Source: Carboxylicivirga sp. (GTDB taxonomy: Bacteria > Bacteroidota > Bacteroidia > Bacteroidales > Marinilabiliaceae). From it: a DNA stretch of 64,000 nucleotides. A program made the translations under genes and the position numbers. Where the stretch lies: assembly GCA_025210475.1 (NCBI GenBank), contig JAOARW010000077.1, forward strand, positions 1 to 64,000. The letters are read 5' to 3'. Positions 17,895 to 25,564 of the stretch are shown here, piece by piece; the stretch's first letter is position 1, and each line of letters starts with the position of its first letter. The notes under the pieces were generated by a model. It had not been told where the DNA came from. It made no database searches and saw only the letters and a program-made list of their open reading frames with translations.

Positions 17895-18829
17895 TTTATT
17901 TGATATTCATATGTTTCATAAACTGCACCTCGACCACCAAATCCCTCTTTTTGAAATATAAGTCCTTCATTTAAGTATTTCCCATTCTGCTCTGTTGATT
18001 GTCCAAAATCAAAAATAGAAATATGTAAATATTTTTCATTGATAAGATGGTCAAAAACAGAATCCAAAGCTCCTAATTCTTTTCCTATACCATTGGCAGA
18101 GATGTACTGTACGTGTACTATATGACTCATTTCATAAATTACTGTACCAGCAATTATTTGTCCATCTAATATTGCAGTATATAATTTGATATTTTGTGGA
18201 AATTTTGAAAATAAATACTCAATTTCTTCAACATTATGAACTGCTGCTGCATTATGACTATCTCTAAGATTTTCATTCAAAATTATCCAAAATGACTTAA
18301 AATCATCAGATTGTTCTATAACAACTCCATTCTTTTTGCTCTTTTTTATACCTCTTCTCCTTAACTGACTAAACTTGATTTTATTATTTTGATAAATCGT
18401 TGATGAAATATTACATCCAATCTTTTCAGCCCCTATGCAAAACAAAACATATATTTCTTCCTGCGAAGGTACCTTATGATAAATATGTGGCATTGGTTTT
18501 ATTATAACCTTCCTTACTCCTTTGTTTTTCAACTCCTCGTTTAACAGGCTATAAACACTTATAATATCACTTGCAGTAACAGCGCTCAACATAATGATGC
18601 CGCCATATGTTAACCCTTGGTGACTATAAAAAACATCTTGAGATATATTCCCAGGGATAACAGCGACTAATTTATTTTTCCTTTTTACTAAATAAGAAGC
18701 ATCTGAAAATCTATCCGAATGGTATTCTAAATAATCTCTATAAAAAAGAAATGAACCATTACGTGCTTCATTTACAATTTGATCCCAATCGTTCTTACAT
18801 TCCTCAGAATATGGTATTAATTCAAACAT
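17891..18829 (-). CDS. GNAT/FemAB-like acyltransferase
   Basis: A 312-residue soluble protein that looks like a tandem GNAT (FemAB-like) transferase. The N-terminal half begins with a GSFLFYRDYLEYHSDRF pattern seen in such proteins, and the C-terminal half has the acyl-CoA domain strands IAGTVIYEMSHIVHVQYIS and IFDFGQSTEQNG. It overlaps the FdtA gene by 8 nt and the formyltransferase gene by 4 nt. A role in acylating the amino sugar, in competition with or after formylation, is possible but not shown. Confidence 0.75.
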   Translation of the reverse strand: MFELIPYSEECKNDWDQIVNEARNGSFLFYRDYLEYHSDRFSDASYLVKRKNKLVAVIPGNISQDVFYSHQGLTYGGIIMLSAVTASDIISVYSLLNEELKNKGVRKVIIKPMPHIYHKVPSQEEIYVLFCIGAEKIGCNISSTIYQNNKIKFSQLRRRGIKKSKKNGVVIEQSDDFKSFWIILNENLRDSHNAAAVHNVEEIEYLFSKFPQNIKLYTAILDGQIIAGTVIYEMSHIVHVQYISANGIGKELGALDSVFDHLINEKYLHISIFDFGQSTEQNGKYLNEGLIFQKEGFGGRGAVYETYEYQIK

Positions 18830-19241
18830 TTCGAAATTTTAAAAAATTATTATAGTCCCTTAAGTAATCACTCTCATCGTATTTCTGCGATGCCAATACC
18901 ATGCAAATAGCCCCAGATGAAAATTCGAATAATTCTCTCCATATTCCAGGTACAACCATTAAAGCATAATCTGGGCGGTTGAGCGTTACGATTTTCTTAT
19001 TTTTCCCATCATCCAATAGGACATCAAAGCTGCCACTCGCTGCCACAATCAATTGAAACAATTCTTTATGAGCGTGCCCCCCACGTGTTTCACCGCCAGG
19101 AATATCGTATAAATAATAAATTCGTTTTATTGGAAAGGGAACACCACTATTTCCCTCCACAATTGTAATATTACCTGCTCGATTATGAATTTTACTTAGT
19201 GGTAATATATTACAATCGTAAACTGTGTTGCTTATGGTCAT
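18822..19241 (-). CDS. FdtA/QdtA-type dTDP-4-keto-6-deoxyglucose 3,4-ketoisomerase (WxcM-like cupin)
   Basis: A 139-residue single-domain cupin. It has the family core PGGETRGGHAHKELFQ, with Arg53, His56 and His58 matching the arginine and paired histidines of the FdtA active site. It would convert dTDP-4-keto-6-deoxyglucose to the 3-keto isomer that the neighbouring aminotransferase uses. A paralogue lies directly upstream, overlapping by 4 nt. This copy keeps the full H-A-H motif and is the likelier catalyst. Confidence 0.9.
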   Translation of the reverse strand: MTISNTVYDCNILPLSKIHNRAGNITIVEGNSGVPFPIKRIYYLYDIPGGETRGGHAHKELFQLIVAASGSFDVLLDDGKNKKIVTLNRPDYALMVVPGIWRELFEFSSGAICMVLASQKYDESDYLRDYNNFLKFRNV

Positions 19242-19636
19242 CCTTCTTTGAATTTTAGAAATTCGGAATAGTCATGTATATAATCATTTTTAGAATAAGG
19301 TGTTGAACTTAACACCATAGCTAATGAATTGGTCGAGAAGTTCTGCATTTGTCGCCACAAGCCAGCGGGAATATAAAGACCATAGTAAGAGCGATTTAAC
19401 GAGAAAGCCCGTTTTACATCCCCATTATCTACAATTACATCAAAACTACCTGAAAGAGCAACAATAAGCTCTTGTTGTTCTTTAAAAGCATGTCCACCTC
19501 TCACTTGCCCACCAGGGACATCGTAAATCCAGTAGGTTCGTTGAATTTTAAAAGGGACATGCTTCTCCTCTTCAATAAACGAGAGGTTACCTCGAAGGTC
19601 CTCAAACTTTGGTAATTGGATAATTTCTGATTCCAT
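19238..19636 (-). CDS. FdtA/WxcM-like cupin paralogue with altered H-A-F motif
   Basis: A 132-residue cupin closely similar in layout to the next gene (RGGHAFKEQQELIVALSGSFDV against RGGHAHKELFQLIVAASGSFDV). The second histidine of the paired H-x-H is replaced by Phe51. It may be an inactive partner, for example in a heterodimer, or an isomerase with a different outcome. The two genes overlap by 4 nt and are probably the product of a local duplication. The 149-nt gap before it (19637-19785) holds no gene. Confidence 0.85.
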   Translation of the reverse strand: MESEIIQLPKFEDLRGNLSFIEEEKHVPFKIQRTYWIYDVPGGQVRGGHAFKEQQELIVALSGSFDVIVDNGDVKRAFSLNRSYYGLYIPAGLWRQMQNFSTNSLAMVLSSTPYSKNDYIHDYSEFLKFKEG

Positions 19637-19785
19637 TTTCTCAATTCACATTTGGAATTTAACAAATTAACTTTCAATAACTTAAGCTTTGCCTATCTAG
19701 TCAATTACTCCCGTAAATTTAGCTAAACATATTTGATTTTGAATACGAAAAAAATGAACACTGCCTGCTAATTCGGAAGTCACAA

Positions 19786-21024
19786 TTAAAAATTGCTGGT
19801 TAAGTCAATCGCTGCTCCAATTGCAGCATCCATATTGTAATATTCCCATTCGGCAAAGCGTCCCAGGAGATAGAAATTATCTTTCTCCAAATCAGTTTTT
19901 AATAAATTCACCATTTCACGGGTCGAAGAGTGTTGAATTGGATATGTAAATTGCTCGTAATGATGCAATAAATACTTCGGAGAAAAAGGCAGTAATTCTA
20001 GGTTTTTTATGATTTCCTCTTCTGAAATAAAATCAGTAAATTCTATTGTAGCAGACATTTTACCTACTGCATTATTACTCTTTGAAAAATTTCCAGTGCA
20101 AATAATTCGATGGGGTCTTATCTTAGAATCGGGTAGATATACCCAACTATAAGGATTTTTTTCAACTTCACATAATACGGTTGTTGTTCCATGATATTCT
20201 AAGCTATCTATTTCTTCTGAAAAACGTGATATATTGATGCCTTTATTTAATATTGCAGGCAATTGTTTTATATTTCCACAGAAAATTACTCTATCAAACA
20301 ACTCCCTGTTAATTTGCCATTTTAAACCAATCCTTTCAATGCTTTCAACCTTATGGTTACAATGAATATCCAGGTTTAAAGTTAAGCGATCAATCAAGAA
20401 TTGAGACCCTTCCTCTTGCGGATAGTAAAAAGAACTATGTACAAACTTATTTTCTTCTGCCTTTGTTATATTGCTTGTGAATATTTCCTCAACAGTTGGC
20501 ATAGGAAGCTTACCTTCAAGCCATGAAAGTGGTATTTTCGCTAAATCACATTGCCAGATTTTTTCATTATAAGGCTTAAAGTAAATATCGAAAAGAGTTT
20601 CTCCAAACTGTTGCTTTAAAAATTCCTTAAAGTTTAATGGGGTAATCTTTTCTGATTTATTAATTTTAAGTAAATCTTTAATAATTTTGCTTATTAAGCT
20701 TTCTGAAAGTAAGTGAAAATTGTTTTCAATTGGATAAGGAATGAATTTGTTCTCTTGAAGAAAAATGGATGCATTGCGTTTAGCCAAAGTAAATTCTTTT
20801 TCTTTATCAAAAAAACTCCAAAACCATTCTAATACATCACTTCTTTTAGTATTAAAAACATGTCCTCCTGTCGTGTGATATAAATTTCCATCAATCCTCT
20901 CGCATTTAATTAAACCTCCTGGTCGTGAAGCACCTTCAAATACTTTAATTTCATATTTTTCTTTTAACATCTGGGCTACAGATAACCCTGAGATACCACC
21001 TCCAACAATTGCAATTTTCTCCAT
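19786..21024 (-). CDS. FAD-dependent oxidoreductase, UDP-galactopyranose-mutase-like
   Basis: A 412-residue flavoprotein. It begins with the dinucleotide-binding motif VGGGISGLSVAQML (G-x-G-x-x-G at about 8-13), followed by FEGASRPGGLIKC. The stretch TTGGHVFNTKRSDVLEW and IPYPIENN recall Glf (UDP-galactopyranose mutase), but the family of protoporphyrinogen-oxidase-like amine oxidases is an alternative. In a glycan operon a sugar ring-contraction role is plausible. Gaps of 149 and 181 nt flank it; I see nothing in 21025-21205. Confidence 0.82.
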   Translation of the reverse strand: MEKIAIVGGGISGLSVAQMLKEKYEIKVFEGASRPGGLIKCERIDGNLYHTTGGHVFNTKRSDVLEWFWSFFDKEKEFTLAKRNASIFLQENKFIPYPIENNFHLLSESLISKIIKDLLKINKSEKITPLNFKEFLKQQFGETLFDIYFKPYNEKIWQCDLAKIPLSWLEGKLPMPTVEEIFTSNITKAEENKFVHSSFYYPQEEGSQFLIDRLTLNLDIHCNHKVESIERIGLKWQINRELFDRVIFCGNIKQLPAILNKGINISRFSEEIDSLEYHGTTTVLCEVEKNPYSWVYLPDSKIRPHRIICTGNFSKSNNAVGKMSATIEFTDFISEEEIIKNLELLPFSPKYLLHHYEQFTYPIQHSSTREMVNLLKTDLEKDNFYLLGRFAEWEYYNMDAAIGAAIDLTSNF

Positions 21025-21205
21025 TCTGTATGCTTATTTACTTAATTTTAATCTTGAATCGCATTACCAATACATTTATATTATAAAATTCTCGCTGCGA
21101 CAAAGGCTTTATTTAACGACACTAAACAAAGCCAAACAATGGTAATAAACTCAAATAAAACAAATGACAATTACTATTTTGTGTAAGGCAACTATCTTCT
21201 CAAAC

Positions 21206-22237
21206 CTACCCCTCATAAAAATAGTGTTTAAACCATTGGATAAACTTCTCAACTCCTTTTTCTATTGGAACTGATGGATTGTAATTAGTTAGTTTATTTA
21301 AGGACTCCGTATTAGCATATGTTCTTTTCACGTCTCCTGGTTGAATAGGGTACATTTCCTTCAATGCTACTCTACCCATTGATTTTTCCATACAAGCAAT
21401 AAAATCCATTAATCGCACTGGTTTGGAGTTTCCTATATTGAACAAGCGGTAATATGCTTTTTCATCACCCATACCAGGAACATTATTACAAACCCCAACA
21501 ATGCCTTCGACAATATCATCAATGTACGTAAAGTCCCTCTCCATATCCCCGTTATTATATACTTTTATAGGCTCACCTTTAGAAATCGCATTGGCAAATA
21601 GCATTGGTGCCATATCTGGTCTTCCCCAAGGTCCATATACGGTAAAAAAGCGTAGGCCGGTTGTCGGTAACTGAAATAAATGGCTGTAAGAATAAGCCAT
21701 TAACTCATTACTTTTTTTTGTTGCAGCATATAAACTAATAGGATGATCTACTCGATCATCCTCTGAAAAAGGTATTTTCTCATTGTTGCCATAAACTGAG
21801 GAACTAGAAGCATACACCAGGTGTTGCACACTGTTATGACGACAACACTCTAAGATATTTACAAAACCAACTAAGTTTGACTGAACATAAGCATGTGCAT
21901 TATCAATGGAATATCTTACCCCTGCTTGGGCAGCTAAATGAATTACTTTGTCAAATTTTTCATTAGCAAAAACCCCCTCCACCTCATGTGACTCAGTAAT
22001 ATCTAATTTAATAAACTTAAAAAGGGGATGAATTTCACTGCGAACGCTTGTCTTCTCAGTAATTTTCATTCGGTTTATTCCTAATTCATTAAGACGAGAA
22101 TACTTTAAATTTACATCATAGTAGTCATTAATATTATCTATCCCAACAACCTCATTGCCATTGTCCAATAAAGCTTTCGTTACATTAAACCCAATAAATC
22201 CGGCTGCACCTGTTACAAGTACTTTTTGTCTATCCAC
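21206..22237 (-). CDS. NAD-dependent epimerase, probably UDP-glucuronate 4-epimerase
   Basis: A 343-residue extended short-chain dehydrogenase. It has the NAD motif TGAAGFIG, the signature ASSSSVYG with the catalytic serine, YAATK with catalytic Tyr and Lys, and the insertion GIDNINDYYDVNLKYSRL, which is typical of UDP-glucuronate 4-epimerases (CapI/LpsL type). Its position next to a UDP-glucose dehydrogenase gene supports production of UDP-galacturonate from UDP-glucuronate. Confidence 0.92.
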   Translation of the reverse strand: MDRQKVLVTGAAGFIGFNVTKALLDNGNEVVGIDNINDYYDVNLKYSRLNELGINRMKITEKTSVRSEIHPLFKFIKLDITESHEVEGVFANEKFDKVIHLAAQAGVRYSIDNAHAYVQSNLVGFVNILECCRHNSVQHLVYASSSSVYGNNEKIPFSEDDRVDHPISLYAATKKSNELMAYSYSHLFQLPTTGLRFFTVYGPWGRPDMAPMLFANAISKGEPIKVYNNGDMERDFTYIDDIVEGIVGVCNNVPGMGDEKAYYRLFNIGNSKPVRLMDFIACMEKSMGRVALKEMYPIQPGDVKRTYANTESLNKLTNYNPSVPIEKGVEKFIQWFKHYFYEG

Positions 22238-22274
22238 TAATTAATACGTTTAAAGTGATTAAGTAACATTTTAA

Positions 22275-23681
22275 TTAATCTCTTCCCAGGTTAAAGGTCG
22301 AAAAACCAATTTTTTTAATTATTTTTTCATCCATTATATTCCTTCCGTCAAATAGAAAGGCAGGCTTTTTCATTCTTCTATATATCTTTTCCCAATCGTA
22401 GGTTTTAAACTCATCCCACTCTGTTAAAATAGCTACCGCATGTGAATTGTCCATCGCCTTATAGGGATCGTCAGTGATTGTTACAAAACGCTTATTTTCT
22501 TCTTCACTTCGGGTATTTAAATAGTCTAAGTCTGCATACACTTGCTCAGCCTTGACTTTAGGATCATATATCACCAACTCTGCCTTTTCGTTAAGTAAGT
22601 AATCAGCAATGTAAATGGCTGCAGACTCGCGCGTATCATTAGTATCCTTTTTGAAAGCCCATCCCAATAAGGCAATCTTTTTACCCGACACAGTATTAAA
22701 AAGTGTCTTTACGATCTTTTCCGCAAAACGACGCTTTTGATAATCATTTAGTTTTATTACCTGCTCCCAATAATCCGCTACTTCCTCCAAGCCGTATGAA
22801 CGAGCTATATAAACAAGATTTAAAATATCCTTTTGAAAGCATGACCCCCCAAATCCCACAGAAGCTTTTAAAAATTTTGACCCAATACGACTATCCGAAC
22901 CAATAGCATTTGCTATCTCATCTACATTTGCACCAGTTCTTTCGCACAGTGCTGAAATTGCATTTATAGAAGATACTCGCTGTGCTAAAAATGCATTTGC
23001 AGTTAGTTTTGACAATTCAGATGACCATATGTTAGTGGTTATTATTCTATTTTTCGGCAACCAAACTGCATAAATATCTACTAGACGCTGAATGGCTTCT
23101 AAACCTTCCTTATCCTGTTCTCCTCCTATTAGAACACGATCTGCATTGTGCAAATCATCAATTGCTGTACCTTCTGCTAAAAATTCAGGATTTGATAATA
23201 CCCTAAATTTAATATCCTTGCCTTCGGCATCTAATATAGTTTTAATAGATTCAGCTGTTCGTACTGGGAGGGTCGATTTCTCAACTATAATTTTATCTGT
23301 AGTAGCCACTTTCGCAATATTACGTGCGCACAGTTCAACATACTTCAAATCAGCTGCCATTCCCTTTCCCACACCATAGGTCTTTGTTGGTGTATTTACG
23401 GAGATGAATACCATTTGTGCATCATCAATGGATTTGTCAACTTTAGTTGAAAAGAACAGGTTACGGCCACGTGCCTCTTTCACTACTTCCTTTAAACCAG
23501 GTTCATATATTGGCAGGTTATCTAAATCCTTGTCATTCCAATCAGCAATGCGTTGTTCATTAATATCTACAACTGTTACTTTAATATCAGGACACTTTTG
23601 TGCTATTACTGCCATTGTAGGTCCGCCAACATAACCAGCTCCAATACAGCAGATATTAGTTATTTTTTTAGGGATCTTCAT
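22275..23681 (-). CDS. ugd: UDP-glucose 6-dehydrogenase
   Basis: Oxidises UDP-glucose to UDP-glucuronate with 2 NAD. The 468-residue protein has the N-terminal Rossmann motif GAGYVGGPT, the hinge lysine region FLKASVGFGGSCFQKD with the catalytic cysteine, and the C-terminal domain motif GWAFKKDTNDTRESAA. The length and the GYVGGPTMAVIA start are of the eukaryote-like class. It lies 37 nt from the epimerase that would use its product, so the pair supplies a uronic acid. Confidence 0.95.
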   Translation of the reverse strand: MKIPKKITNICCIGAGYVGGPTMAVIAQKCPDIKVTVVDINEQRIADWNDKDLDNLPIYEPGLKEVVKEARGRNLFFSTKVDKSIDDAQMVFISVNTPTKTYGVGKGMAADLKYVELCARNIAKVATTDKIIVEKSTLPVRTAESIKTILDAEGKDIKFRVLSNPEFLAEGTAIDDLHNADRVLIGGEQDKEGLEAIQRLVDIYAVWLPKNRIITTNIWSSELSKLTANAFLAQRVSSINAISALCERTGANVDEIANAIGSDSRIGSKFLKASVGFGGSCFQKDILNLVYIARSYGLEEVADYWEQVIKLNDYQKRRFAEKIVKTLFNTVSGKKIALLGWAFKKDTNDTRESAAIYIADYLLNEKAELVIYDPKVKAEQVYADLDYLNTRSEEENKRFVTITDDPYKAMDNSHAVAILTEWDEFKTYDWEKIYRRMKKPAFLFDGRNIMDEKIIKKIGFSTFNLGRD

Positions 23682-23716
23682 TTATAAAACTTAAAATTAA
23701 CTATTGCGATATTGGC

Positions 23717-24823
23717 TTAAAAATTCTTTTTGACATTAATCAAAAATAATCTTCCAAAAATTAAGCCTAATCCAATACATCCTCCCAAAAGTACGCTCAC
23801 TATAAAAATTACTTTCCGTTTAGGTGCACTTTTATCTATTGGCACTTTTACGGGTTCTAAAATAGTAAAAGCAGGAGTTTGCTCATTAACGGCTATTTTT
23901 GCCTGCTCTAACTGTTGCGATAAGCCCTTAAAAACGGTAGAAGCAATATCATACTCATCACTTAGGCGCTGAAATTCAACATTTACACGTTCAGACACCA
24001 CGTTACGATGTTTATCTTTATAGTTATAAAAATCACTTTGAGCCAGTTCATATGCATTCTTCTTTTCAGTAAACTGTACTTTTACAAACTCAAGATGCTC
24101 TCGCGCTTGTTTCGTTTTGTATTTAATGATATAATCTTGTAATAATTCTACAGCCTTTTTTACCACTTGAGCAGCTAAAACCGGTTCTCCAATTTCTGCT
24201 GACACATGGATTAACCCTGTCTTCTTATCAACGCCAATCACAATAACTTCTTCTATAAAGGCCATAGTGCGTAATTCATCCTCAGAGAGGCTTAACACTC
24301 CATAATCAGGAGCCTCGATATGATCTTCATCAGAACCACTTACCGCATCCTTAATTGTCCAGGGCAAGCGAATAGTATACTTGATTACTTTACTTCCAAA
24401 TGACTCTATGGTATCAGATAAAACATACTGATATAATGAAATGGGTTCCGTATGTTCTGATAAATGAAACTTCTGATGCACCATTTCCTTTTTAAAAGGA
24501 TAAGAATTAACGACGTGAGGGTATATCTCAGCAGGTATACCAGATGTACTTCCCATCATAGCTCCTAAGTTAATACCAGCCATACCTGCTAAAGCACCCA
24601 AGTTACCCATACTTCCTTTTTTCTCTTCAGAAGGAATCAAGGTACAGGATGCCTGATATTTTGCCGGGCTTGTAAAGGCAATGATTAAACCGATAAATAT
24701 AGCGATACCAACAGAATAGTAGATTATTTTTCGGCCATTCCATATTGTTTTAATCAAAGCGATGAGGTCTATTTCATCGTCTTTGATTATTTGGAGATTA
24801 TCGTTTGTTTTTTCTGTATTCAT
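23717..24823 (-). CDS. Wzz-type chain-length determinant protein
   Basis: A 368-residue inner-membrane polysaccharide co-polymerase. It has two membrane segments (about residues 33-51 and 338-358) that flank a periplasmic domain with a coiled-coil region rich in Lys, Glu and Gln (about 220-310), and the proline-containing motif PVKVPIDKSAPKRK before the second segment. It lacks a cytoplasmic tyrosine kinase domain. With the SLBB protein encoded upstream it would form the export and chain-length machinery of this locus. Confidence 0.92.
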   Translation of the reverse strand: MNTEKTNDNLQIIKDDEIDLIALIKTIWNGRKIIYYSVGIAIFIGLIIAFTSPAKYQASCTLIPSEEKKGSMGNLGALAGMAGINLGAMMGSTSGIPAEIYPHVVNSYPFKKEMVHQKFHLSEHTEPISLYQYVLSDTIESFGSKVIKYTIRLPWTIKDAVSGSDEDHIEAPDYGVLSLSEDELRTMAFIEEVIVIGVDKKTGLIHVSAEIGEPVLAAQVVKKAVELLQDYIIKYKTKQAREHLEFVKVQFTEKKNAYELAQSDFYNYKDKHRNVVSERVNVEFQRLSDEYDIASTVFKGLSQQLEQAKIAVNEQTPAFTILEPVKVPIDKSAPKRKVIFIVSVLLGGCIGLGLIFGRLFLINVKKNF

Positions 24824-24861
24824 TATTGAACTTTTAAACTACAGATATTTGTATTTTTACT

Positions 24862-24982
24862 GTCCACAGCTTTTCGCTGATTAACGCAGATGCGAAACAA
24901 CTACGTTGTTTCCTATTCTTTAGTTACAACATAAATAGCTGCGCTATTTTATTTCTGCGTAAATCTGTGTTAATCTGTGGAC
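24862..24982. repeat. Palindromic repeat element, copy 1
   Basis: About 121 bp bounded by gtccacag (24862-24869) and its reverse complement ctgtggac (24975-24982). Inside are gattaacgcagat-like arms, the hairpin gaaacaactacgttgtttc (24894-24912, 8-bp arms) and the small palindrome atagctgcgctat. A second, diverged copy lies on the other side of the GxxExxY gene. The rest of 24824-25020 shows nothing else. Confidence 0.7.
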
Positions 24983-25020
24983 TAACATTATTTTTTTCTT
25001 TACAATCATTTAATGTCTAA

Positions 25021-25398
25021 TCATGAATTAATGATTCTCTTGTATTCCAACGAATCATTTCCAAAATTAAAAAGAAGCGCCAATCTCTTCTTTGTTATCT
25101 TTAAGTAATTAATCACTTGCGCCATGTGCTCATCTGTTAATTCAGATAAGGCTTTTAACTCTATAATTATCTCATCATAACAGATAAAATCAGCTTTATA
25201 ACGCTTAATTAACTCAACTCCTTTATAGTTAACTATCAATTCTTCTTCACGTTTGTTGGGAATACCTTTGGTTTTCATTTCTAAACCTAAAGCTTCCTGA
25301 TAAATGGCTTCTGACATACCTCCTCCTAATACAGAATGCACTTCCATGCAACATCCGATAATCTTGTATGTCTTTTCTTTATCAGGTAACTGTGTCAA
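25021..25398 (-). CDS. GxxExxY-family protein
   Basis: A 125-residue protein with the family's name-giving motif in GMSEAIYQEAL (residues about 27-37). The later stretch ADFICYDEIIIELKA has the D...E-x-K spacing of the PD-(D/E)XK nuclease fold, although activity is unproven for the family. Genes of this family occur scattered in several copies per genome. Here it interrupts the link between the export-protein gene and the wzz gene and is bounded on both sides by copies of one palindromic element, so it looks like an inserted cassette. Confidence 0.88.
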   Translation of the reverse strand: MTQLPDKEKTYKIIGCCMEVHSVLGGGMSEAIYQEALGLEMKTKGIPNKREEELIVNYKGVELIKRYKADFICYDEIIIELKALSELTDEHMAQVINYLKITKKRLALLFNFGNDSLEYKRIINS

Positions 25399-25420
25399 TA
25401 AACTCTTTAACCTATTTTTT

Positions 25421-25526
25421 TGTCCGCAGATTGGCGCAGATTTTCACTGATATGAAACAACTACGTTGTTTCTATTACTTTCTGCGATAATCTGCGTAAT
25501 TCCGCTACTCGGAATAAATCCTGTGG
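25421..25526. repeat. Palindromic repeat element, copy 2
   Basis: The arms 25426-25440 and 25481-25495 pair at 13 of 15 positions. At the centre lies the same 19-bp hairpin as in copy 1 (gaaacaactacgttgtttc, 25454-25472), and tgtcc-gcag/ctgtgg-like ends mark the borders. The copy stands between the GxxExxY start codon and the stop of the SLBB export gene. The two copies are in the same orientation. Confidence 0.7.
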
Positions 25527-25564
25527 TTCCATTTTTCATTTACCGAATCCTGCAATTAAAAGTG

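Noticed and set aside
24862..25526. CRISPR array, because related palindromic elements recur.
   Set aside because: There are only two diverged copies, separated by a gene, with no regular repeat-spacer pattern and no cas genes.
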